From: CAZEPJ01 sp964514105
GTDB taxonomy: Bacteria > Desulfobacterota > Desulfocorpusculales > Desulfocorpusculum
Length of the DNA: 18,698 nucleotides
Assembly (NCBI GenBank): GCA_964514105.1
Contig: CAZEPJ010000082.1
Location: forward strand, 1 to 18,698
Direction: 5' to 3'
A program made the position numbers and the translations under genes. The notes below the pieces were generated by a model, which saw only the letters and a list, made by a program, of their open reading frames with translations, did no database searches and was not told the DNA's origin. This document shows positions 7,409 through 16,271 of the stretch, piece by piece; position 1 is the first letter of the stretch, and every line of letters begins with the position of its first letter.

Positions 7409-8116
7409 TCACCCCTTGGGCCGGCGCCAGAACGGGCCGGTCCTGCCGATCTCGGCCATGGTGGCGGCCATGGCCCGGGCGTACTCCCGGCTTCGGGAGA
7501 CCCAGTCCGGGTCCAAGCGGTTGCGAAAGTACGGACCCGAGAACAGCTTCACCAGGTCGGCCAGGGGAAGGATCCCCTCGTCCGTCCCCTTCTCGAAGCG
7601 GGCCCAGTTTCGGATGTGCCCTTCCGACCGGAAGAGGTTCATGGTGCTTCAGGAGTACGGGATGTCCTCGAACCACTTCCAAAAGGGGACGGACACGTAG
7701 CCTGCGATCCCTTCCGGCTCGACGAGGAGCAGGACCCCGTCGCGCATCTCCACCCGCATGGGCTCGCCGCAGTCCAGGCATGGGGCCTCGATGCGCACCG
7801 TCTTTCCGGGATAGAGCCAGCAGACCGCCAGCGACTCGAAGCCTCACTGGCCGAACCACTTCTGCTGGCCGTCGATGGTGATGCGGTACTGGGTGGGCAG
7901 GTTGTTGAACGGGGCGAAGGACGCGATGAGGTCCGTGTGGGGGAAGAGCCACCCCGGGATCCCCGCGGAGAACAGGTGGTGGAGGGCCTTTCGCCCTTCC
8001 TCGGGCCCCACGCCCAGCTCCGAGGCCAGATCCGTGTAGAAGGGCGCCTGTCCCGTCTCCTTCATGCGCTTCATGATGATGTGAAAGGTCCTGTCCAGCG
8101 GGCTCGGTTCGGTCAT
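7409..8116 (-). CDS. MerB-like (alkylmercury lyase family) selenoprotein with two selenocysteines
   Basis: One gene of 235 residues interrupted by two in-frame TGA codons, at 7846-7844 (residue 91) and 7651-7649 (residue 156). From memory of MerB, WCALDTLIF around Cys96 aligns with QUGFESLAV here, so the first UGA sits at Cys96 and Glu94 at Asp99. VEPAGMAVSLVLP aligns with VEPEGIAGYVSVP. CCHVHFFASVPTAEDWA around Cys159 aligns with USTMNLFRSEGHIRNWA, the second UGA at Cys159 with F, S, W and A identical. Cys113 may match structural Cys117. The N-terminus (DLASELGVGPEEGRKALHHL) resembles the MerB winged helix. Each UGA is followed by a SECIS-like hairpin with a GGU loop. The ATG at 8116 has a strong GGAGGTGA site; the true stop is TGA at 7411-7409. 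MerB cleaves carbon-mercury bonds; the substrate here is unproven. First gene of the operon. Standard ORF callers would split it. Confidence 0.88.
7619..7636 (-). promoter_or_regulatory. SECIS-like hairpin for the second UGA (Sec156)
   Basis: On the transcript, 13-30 bases after UGA 7651-7649, CUCUUCC-GGUC-GGAAGGG forms a seven-pair stem (one G-U) with a GGUC tetraloop. The GGU begins 20 bases after the UGA, against 18 for the first element and about 19 in fdhF. The primary sequence differs from the first element, but structure, loop and spacing agree. This is what functional selection for a SelB-binding site predicts. Confidence 0.78.
7816..7832 (-). promoter_or_regulatory. SECIS-like hairpin for the first UGA (Sec91)
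   Basis: On the transcript, 12-28 bases after UGA 7846-7844, the sequence GCUGGC-GGUCU-GCUGGC folds into a six-pair stem (four Watson-Crick and two G-U pairs) with apical loop GGUCU. The loop and its distance closely resemble the Escherichia coli fdhF SECIS, where a GC-AGGUCU-GC tip sits at nearly the same distance from UGA. The bases are translated as well as structured. SelB recognition is inferred from the loop. Confidence 0.78.
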
Positions 8117-8290
8117 GTCTCACCTCCCGGGTTGGGGGACTGGATGGAAACGCCGGTCCCGGCGCCCATCATGCCCGCTTTCGGGCCCGGGCTCAAGTCC
8201 CCCAATTCCCCATGGACCCGGTCGATTGGAAGGGTCCCGCTCCAAGGGGAGCTGATTACTACCACTTACATCTGATGGTATTTCGTCAGC

Positions 8291-8320
8291 TTGACACACA
8301 ACGACCCCGCCGCCTATACT
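8291..8320 (+). promoter_or_regulatory. sigma70 promoter of carB
   Basis: A perfect -35 TTGACA (8291-8296) and a -10 TATACT (8315-8320) are separated by 18 bases. Transcription would start near 8327, about 80 bases before the carB ATG. It lies in the divergent region between carB and the minus-strand MerB-like operon. No equally good promoter is visible on the opposite strand. A short dyad TACCA-N11-TGGTA (8260-8280) sits just upstream and could be an operator for either direction. Confidence 0.8.
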
Positions 8321-8324
8321 CCCT

Positions 8325-8369
8325 GCGGCCGCCCGGGGGGCCCGGATCCCGCCGCCCCCTGGAGGCCGC
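8325..8369 (+). promoter_or_regulatory. nested hairpin in the carB leader
   Basis: The leader contains nested inverted repeats: outer arms GCGGCC (8325-8330) and GGCCGC (8364-8369), inner arms GGGGGC (8336-8341) and GCCCCC (8354-8359). The structure would start almost at the predicted transcript start and end about 40 bases before the ATG. There is no U-run, so it is not an intrinsic terminator as it stands. A stability or translational control role is possible. I recognise no known pyrimidine-responsive element. Confidence 0.4.
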
Positions 8370-8408
8370 ATCCCCCATCGGTCGAACGCCCAGAGGGAGA
8401 CGCCTTTC

Positions 8409-11609
<3,201 letters not shown>

Positions 11610-11928
11610 GGCGCTCCCGCCGAGTGGGGGCGCTCGGCCCGGGGGTGACGCGCGGCGCTTTGCTCCGCAGCCAGGCGCTCCGCGAGCGTTTCCGACCCCA
11701 AGCCGTTTCTTTGATCGTTCATGATTCTGCAGGAAGTGAAGAAATGCCGTTCTTCGTCATTCCGTAGAAAGACGCAATCCAGTGTTCTCGGTTGGTTGAA
11801 TGAGTCCTGGACACCGGTTCTTACCGGGGTGCCGGCTTCTTGCGAAACCATCACCGTTGACTTCCAGCGAATCCCAGGGCAAATTCCATTCTGGTTGCAT
11901 ATTTGGAGTCGATCGAGAGGGGCATGCG
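11610..11928. other. non-coding stretch between carB and the antitoxin gene
   Basis: No gene-like frame is convincing here. The first 100 bases are GC-rich with a CCGAG/CTCGG dyad shortly after the carB stop but no U-run, so no intrinsic terminator is called. From about 11700 the base composition becomes more A/T-rich and includes the repeat remnant described separately. Open frames across it look like chance translations. Confidence 0.6.
11755..11832 (+). repeat. decayed REP-like palindromic repeat
   Basis: The stretch reads like a degraded copy of a dispersed element seen in many environmental proteobacterial genomes. That element has the plan CGTCATTCC-(hairpin)-GGAATCCAGTGTT... followed by TCCTGGACACCGG-(loop)-CCGGTGTGACG. 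Here CGTCATTCC starts at 11755, AATCCAGTGTTCTC follows, and TCCTGGACACCGGTTCTTA with CCGGGGTG closes it. The second hairpin keeps only a CCGG/CCGG stem, and the first has lost most pairs. Recognition is from memory of the consensus and only one copy is in the window. Confidence 0.4.
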
Positions 11929-12168
11929 ATGCCCACCATCCGGAATGTCCCTACAGACCTCCGCGAAAGCCTGAGGCAGAGCCCCCGGGGGCACGGCCGA
12001 CGCATCAACGCAGAGGCCATCGCCCGTCTGAGGGCGGGCCCTGTGCAGACCAGGGGCGTGGATCCGGAGCGCTTTCTCGCCCGCGTGGAGGCCCCGCAGG
12101 AGGGGATCGTCGCCCCACCCCTCACGGACCGGATCCTGTCCGAGACCAAGGCCGAGGGCCGCCCGTGA
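11929..12168 (+). CDS. FitA/VapB-like ribbon-helix-helix antitoxin
   Basis: Small DNA-binding antitoxin of 79 residues. The N-terminus MPTIRNVPTDLRESLRQSPR followed by GHGRRINAEAIARL is the Arc/MetJ-type ribbon-helix-helix signature of FitA-like antitoxins (typically MxTITVRNVPxxL...HGRSMNAE). The C-terminal half should wrap the toxin. The ATG at 11929 is chosen because it starts the motif and follows GAGAGGGG; a longer frame upstream is not protein-like. It overlaps the PIN toxin start by four bases (GTGA, 12165-12168), the normal toxin-antitoxin arrangement. RHH antitoxins usually repress their own promoter, but no operator is obvious. The partner toxin is frameshifted, so the antitoxin may now be an orphan. 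Confidence 0.8.
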   Translation: MPTIRNVPTDLRESLRQSPRGHGRRINAEAIARLRAGPVQTRGVDPERFLARVEAPQEGIVAPPLTDRILSETKAEGRP

Positions 12169-12565
12169 TCGCGGTGGACAAGAATCTCATCGCGCACCTG
12201 CCCCTTCCGGGGGATCGAACGGAACGGGCGCGCGCTGTCTTGCGCATGGACCTGGCGTGGACGACCCCTTGCTTTGGCCAAGTGAGTTCAGAAGCGTGCT
12301 GGCGTTATATGTCCGTCGAGGCCACATCCCTCTCTCCCAGGACCTCGGGCTCACGGAGGAGGCAGGCGGCCTGATGCGCGGTGGGGAATGCGAGGTGAGA
12401 TCTCCGTTGGTCTTGAGCCTGGTGAGCCGGGCGCGCGGTTGGGGGCGTGACCGGGGGTTCGTGGCCTTGGCCCAGGAGCTGGGTTTCCCTCCGGTCACCT
12501 CGGACGCCACACCCCTTGAGGACTTCCCATCCACGACCGCCTCGCCGGAGGGATTTCCAGGTTGA
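12165..12565 (+). pseudogene. VapC/PIN-domain toxin, frameshifted
   Basis: The GTG at 12165 opens a PIN domain, VIAVDKNLIAHLPLPGDRTE then RARAVLRMDLAWTTP, which breaks near 12270 within a run of C residues. The protein continues in another frame as LLWPSEFRSVLALYVRRGHI to PVTSD and on to the stop at 12565. One missing base would restore a single domain of about 133 residues. The acidic PIN residues are present across both frames: Asp in AVDKN, Glu in SEFRS, Asp in RDRGF and Asp in TSD. The usual DTN is DKN, and the AYDCEF-like block is altered to GRDRGF, so decay beyond the frameshift is likely. Intact homologues are ribonucleases inhibited by the linked antitoxin. A sequencing error at the C-run is the alternative. 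Confidence 0.78.
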
Positions 12566-12626
12566 CGAGCCTCTCCAAGCCCCCCTCCTCCCTCCCAAGG
12601 GCGCGGGACAGGGGATAGGGAGGTCC

Positions 12627-13136
12627 ATGAAGACAGCCTTCCAACTGATCGCGGTCCCTGTCTCGGCCTTGACCCTTGGGGTCGGATCCGCGATCCTGGC
12701 CGTCGACCGGGTGGCCGGGGGGTCGGGCCCGGGGGTCAACCAGTGGGTCCATGCGTCTCCCACGACCGCGGCGTCGAGGGAAGTGGTCATGCCCAGCCCC
12801 GAGCTCCTGTACCCCATTTTGGCCTTCCTTCGGTCCGAAGGACCCCTCCAGATCCGTGCACGGATCCCCGACGACGCCCATTGGTCCTTGTCCTCCGGCG
12901 GCGCCAACACGGACAACTTCTGGACGATCACCGACCGGCCGGCCCCCTCCGGACAGGTGGATGTGGTCCTGGTGGGGCCAGGCAAGGCCCTACCCCAGGA
13001 CGGACAGGGCGCCCCGGTGGTCTCCCCGATCCGCCCCGGGGTGGCCATCGCCCGGACCCTGGTCAAGGGCGGGGCACGGCTGGAGAACCTGGTGACGATG
13101 CAGAGGCAAACGGCGTGCCGGCGCCTGGGCGGCTGA
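12627..13136 (+). CDS. DUF1254-like exported or membrane-anchored protein
   Basis: Protein of 169 residues with one N-terminal hydrophobic segment (about residues 5-25, LIAVPVSALTLGVGSAILAV), then a soluble part. The body matches the layout of DUF1254 proteins: SEGPLQIRARIPDDAHWSLS, a DNFWTITDR block like the family's NFYxxND(R), VDVVLVGPG, and a C-terminal VVSPIRPGVAIARTLVK. The family has no established biochemical role. The ATG at 12627 has AGGGAGG about four bases upstream. It lies 61 bases after the broken PIN gene and 35 bases before the TOTE helicase on the same strand, so it may share a transcript with the latter. Function is unknown; assignment is by motif only. Confidence 0.65.
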   Translation: MKTAFQLIAVPVSALTLGVGSAILAVDRVAGGSGPGVNQWVHASPTTAASREVVMPSPELLYPILAFLRSEGPLQIRARIPDDAHWSLSSGGANTDNFWTITDRPAPSGQVDVVLVGPGKALPQDGQGAPVVSPIRPGVAIARTLVKGGARLENLVTMQRQTACRRLGG

Positions 13137-13171
13137 CGGGGCCGGCGCTGGAAGACCGGGGACGCGGTACC

Positions 13172-15628
13172 ATGGACGAAGGCAGGGAAATACGGATCCG
13201 CCTCGAGGAGGCCCTGGCCGAGTGCCGGCGGCTCAGGGCCGAGAACGCCCGGCTGAGGGCCCGGCTGGGCCTGCCCGCCCAGGAAGGCCCGCCCCATGGC
13301 GAGGGTCGGGTTGCGGGGCCGGCCCCCCGGGCGCCCTCGCCGGCTTCCCTCACCGACGTCACCCGCCACTCCCCGCCAGAGGCCAAGATCGCCCTGTTTC
13401 GAAGCCTGTTTCGCGGTCGGGAGGACGTGTACGCGCTCCGCTGGGAGACCAAGAAGAAGGGGACCTCGGGCTACACCCCCGCCTGTGCCCGGGAGTGGAA
13501 GCGGCCCTGGTGCGGCAAGCCGAGGGTGAAGTGTGGGGAGTGCCGGCACCACAAGCTGCTGGGCATCACGGACGAACTGATCCGGGATCATCTCGAGGGG
13601 AGAAAGACCGTGGGCCTGTACCCTGTCCTCCCCGACGAGACCTGCTGGCTCCTGGCCTTGGACCTGGACAAGAGGGCCTGGGCCGAGGACGCGGCGGCCT
13701 TCCTGAAGACCTGCGAGGAGATGGGGGTGCCGGCAGCCCTGGAACGATCCCGATCAGGGCAGGGTGGGCACGTCTGGATCTTCTTCGAGGCCCCGGTCCA
13801 GGCATCCACGGCCCGAAAGCTGGGCTGCGCCCTCCTGACCCGCGCCATGGAAGCCCGCCCCGAGCTGGGCCTGGATGCGTACGACCGGCTCTTTCCCGGC
13901 CAGGACAGTCTGCCAAGGGGGGGGTTCGGAAACCCCATCGCCCTGCCTTTGCAGCGGGGCCCCAGGGAGCAGGGAAACAGCGTGTTTCTGGATGGGAGCG
14001 GCCGGCCCCATCCGGACCAGTGGCGATTCCTCTCGGGGGTCTCCAGGATGGCGCCGGGTGCGGTTGAGCGGCTGGTCGCCGAGGCCTCCCGGGGCGAGGC
14101 TGTCATGGGCGTGCGCCTGTCGCTCACCGAGGAGGGAGCGGAGGACCCCTGGACCCTTCCGCCCTCCCGCAAGGGGCCCGAATCGCCCGTCGCGGGCCCC
14201 CTGCCTCCCCGGGTCCGTATCGTCCAGGGCTGCCAGGTCCTTGTGGAAAAGGAAGGCCTCCCCGCCGCCCTGCTCAACCGGATATTGCGTCTATCCGCCT
14301 TCCAGAACCCCGAGTTCTACAGGGCCCAGGCCATGCGCATGCCCGTCTTGGGCATCCCCAGGGTGATCGGCTGCGGGGAGGATTTGCCAAGGCATGTGGC
14401 CCTGCCGCGAGGCTGTCTGGAGGAGGTCGTGTGGCTCCTGGAGGACCATGGGATGGCGGTGGAAGTGGAGGACCGGCGCCTCTTTGGCTCGACGATCCAG
14501 GTCCGCTTCCGGGGTGAGCTGCGCCCCGACCAGGAGCGGGCGGTGCAGGCCCTTGTCCCACACGACACGGGCATCCTCTCGGGCACCACCGCCTTCGGCA
14601 AGACCGTGGCAGCCATCTGGATGATCGCACATCGGGGGGTCAATGCCCTGGTGCTGGTGCACCGCCGCCAGCTCCTGGACCAGTGGCGGGAGCGCCTGGC
14701 CGCGTTCCTGGATCTCCCCCGGGAGGCCATCGGCCACATGGGGGGGGGCAAGGGCCGTCGCACCGGGCACATCGACGTGGCCATCCTCCAGAGCGTGAAC
14801 CGAAAGGGGGAGGTCAACGACCTGGTGGCCCAGTATGGCCACGTCATCGTGGACGAGTGTCACCACGTCTCGGCCGTCACCTTCGAGCAGGTCCTCCGAA
14901 AGGTCAAGGCCCGTTATGTGCTGGGGCTCACGGCCACGCCCATCCGCAAGGACGGCCATCATCCCATCATCGTCATGCAGTGCGGCCCCATCCGGTTCCG
15001 GGAAAGGGCGCGGAATGCCGCAGCCGCCCGTCCCTTCGAACACGTGGTCATCCCTCGGGAGACGGCCTTCCGCATGCCCCGGGGGCCCGAGGAGCCTTCC
15101 ATCCAGGCCCTGTACGCCGCCATGATCCGGGAGGGTGACCGGGACCGGCTCATCCTGGATGATCTCCTCCAGGCCCTGGAGGCCGGCCGCTCCCCCCTGC
15201 TGCTCACCCAGCGGGTGGAGCATCTGGAGCGGTTGGCAGATCAGCTCAAGGGGCTGGTCAGGCATCTCCTGGTCCTCAAGGGGGGCATGGGAAAGGGGCA
15301 ACGGGAGGAGGCCGCCCGGGTTCTGGCCTCCATCCCGGAGGGAGAGGAGAGAGTCCTCCTGGCCACCGGTCCGTACATCGGCGAGGGGTTCGACGACGCC
15401 CGGCTGGATACCCTGTTCCTGGCCATGCCCATCTCGTGGCGGGGAACCCTCCAGCAGTACGTGGGCCGCCTCCACCGCCTGTACGAGGGAAAGCGCGAGG
15501 TTCAGGTGTACGACTACGCCGATGTCCACGTGCCCATGCTGGCCAGGATGTACCGGCGGCGCCTGGAGGGGTACCGGGCCATGGGGTACCGCGTGCGCCC
15601 GGCCCGGCCCGATCCGGCTCCGTTGTGA
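13172..15628 (+). CDS. TOTE conflict-system primase-helicase (AEP domain plus SF2 helicase)
   Basis: Protein of 818 residues. Residues 6-33 are a heptad-like coiled coil. About 70-330 is the archaeo-eukaryotic primase-type domain of TOTE systems, with a Cys cluster (105, 114, 121, 124), the metal motif LALDLDK (Asp164, Asp166), SRSGQGGHVWIFF (His200) and FPGQDSLPRGGFGNPIALPL. From about 445 follows a superfamily 2 helicase: Walker A GTTAFGKT (471-478), DECH (562-565), GLTATPIRKDGHHPII and motif VI QQYVGRLHRLYEGKREVQVY. All core motifs are intact, so it is probably active. TOTE proteins are proposed NTP-dependent conflict or defence enzymes against invading nucleic acids; the mechanism is not settled. 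The ATG at 13172 has only a weak upstream site. Neighbours include a decayed toxin-antitoxin pair and gene fragments, typical of an accessory island. Confidence 0.88.
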   Translation: MDEGREIRIRLEEALAECRRLRAENARLRARLGLPAQEGPPHGEGRVAGPAPRAPSPASLTDVTRHSPPEAKIALFRSLFRGREDVYALRWETKKKGTSGYTPACAREWKRPWCGKPRVKCGECRHHKLLGITDELIRDHLEGRKTVGLYPVLPDETCWLLALDLDKRAWAEDAAAFLKTCEEMGVPAALERSRSGQGGHVWIFFEAPVQASTARKLGCALLTRAMEARPELGLDAYDRLFPGQDSLPRGGFGNPIALPLQRGPREQGNSVFLDGSGRPHPDQWRFLSGVSRMAPGAVERLVAEASRGEAVMGVRLSLTEEGAEDPWTLPPSRKGPESPVAGPLPPRVRIVQGCQVLVEKEGLPAALLNRILRLSAFQNPEFYRAQAMRMPVLGIPRVIGCGEDLPRHVALPRGCLEEVVWLLEDHGMAVEVEDRRLFGSTIQVRFRGELRPDQERAVQALVPHDTGILSGTTAFGKTVAAIWMIAHRGVNALVLVHRRQLLDQWRERLAAFLDLPREAIGHMGGGKGRRTGHIDVAILQSVNRKGEVNDLVAQYGHVIVDECHHVSAVTFEQVLRKVKARYVLGLTATPIRKDGHHPIIVMQCGPIRFRERARNAAAARPFEHVVIPRETAFRMPRGPEEPSIQALYAAMIREGDRDRLILDDLLQALEAGRSPLLLTQRVEHLERLADQLKGLVRHLLVLKGGMGKGQREEAARVLASIPEGEERVLLATGPYIGEGFDDARLDTLFLAMPISWRGTLQQYVGRLHRLYEGKREVQVYDYADVHVPMLARMYRRRLEGYRAMGYRVRPARPDPAPL

Positions 15629-15888
15629 ACGACCTGCGGGGTCAAAGTGGCCCTCTCGGCCCGCGGATCCTGCGTCCTCGTGCTGGAAGGGCAGGGTTAC
15701 CAGCTCCGCGGCCAGCCCCCGAGCCTGCCTCAGATCGACGGATTTGCAGAGGGCCAGCCCGGCTCTTCGGCCCAAAGGATGGATTCCTCGACGCCTGCCT
15801 CCCAGGGGTTTGGGTTATTCGCCTGCGAAAAGACCCCCGTGGGGTCAACGGCCTTGTGGGCCGCACTCATGGGGGTCCCAGGGCCATG
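15629..15888. other. non-coding stretch after the TOTE gene
   Basis: Nothing recognisable is encoded here on either strand. Open frames are short or shadow neighbouring genes and translate to low-complexity GC-driven sequence. No terminator-like hairpin with a U-run is seen. It leads into the protein-family fragment that begins at 15889. Confidence 0.5.
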
Positions 15889-16122
15889 ATGCCAAAGGAC
15901 GTTGCAGAAGTCATGGAGGATCATGTTGCGTTGGAGTCCGAAGGGATCGACCGCATGTACCTTTACGGCCACACCCCTTCGTTGCAGACAGGGGCCGGTC
16001 TTGCGCACCTCTCGCGCGGCCAGCAAAGCTGCCCCATTCCATCGACGGTCATGATCGCGCCCATGAGCAAGGAGTTCGTGGCGACCATTGAGCGGTTCGT
16101 CAAGGCGCAAGGAGCTGCGATC
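15889..16122 (+). pseudogene. N-terminal fragment of an uncharacterised protein family
   Basis: About 78 codons look like real protein: MPKDVAEVMEDHVALESEGI, DRMYLYGHTPSLQTGAGLAH, then MIAPMSKEFVATIERFVKAQ. I recognise this as the start of a widespread uncharacterised family of several hundred residues. Its members begin roughly with MEDHVxLExExIDRxYLNxYxPxLQ and continue with PxTxxFVxxIxRF. Here the sequence loses protein character after residue 80 or so, and the open frame then runs antisense into the nrdJ 3' end. The expected remainder is absent, and a short loss after LSRGQQ is also likely. It is a truncated remnant, possibly left by a mobile-element or island rearrangement. No function is known to me. 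Confidence 0.55.
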
Positions 16123-16271
16123 CGGCGACCTGCGAGATCTGCGGATTTGGAGGTGATCTCCAGCGATGGGGCCTCGGCTGCGAGGCTGCCCATGGACGAA
16201 AAGGGGCCGGATGCAGGCGCATGGGGGAGCGAGACGGGCCGGATCGATCATGACCCCCGGGCCCCCAGGTC

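Noticed and set aside
7409..7411. The third TGA (7411-7409) as another selenocysteine codon
   Set aside because: It lies after the end of the MerB-like C-terminus, read-through runs into the next gene's ribosome site, and no GGU hairpin follows at the right distance.
7409..8116. Reading the MerB-like gene as a pseudogene or as two or three separate short genes split by TGA stops
   Set aside because: Both TGAs fall exactly where catalytic cysteines belong, each is followed by a SECIS-like GGU hairpin, the frame is otherwise intact, and the internal pieces lack ribosome sites at suitable starts.
11857..11886. TTGACT (11857-11862) as promoter of the antitoxin-toxin pair
   Set aside because: The best -10 at suitable spacing is AAATTC, too poor to call; a promoter is likely nearby but not resolved.
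12447..12626. Extending the DUF1254-like protein upstream to the first Met of its frame
   Set aside because: The extra residues are Arg/Pro-rich and overlap the PIN toxin coding sequence, while the ATG at 12627 has a ribosome site and begins a hydrophobic segment.
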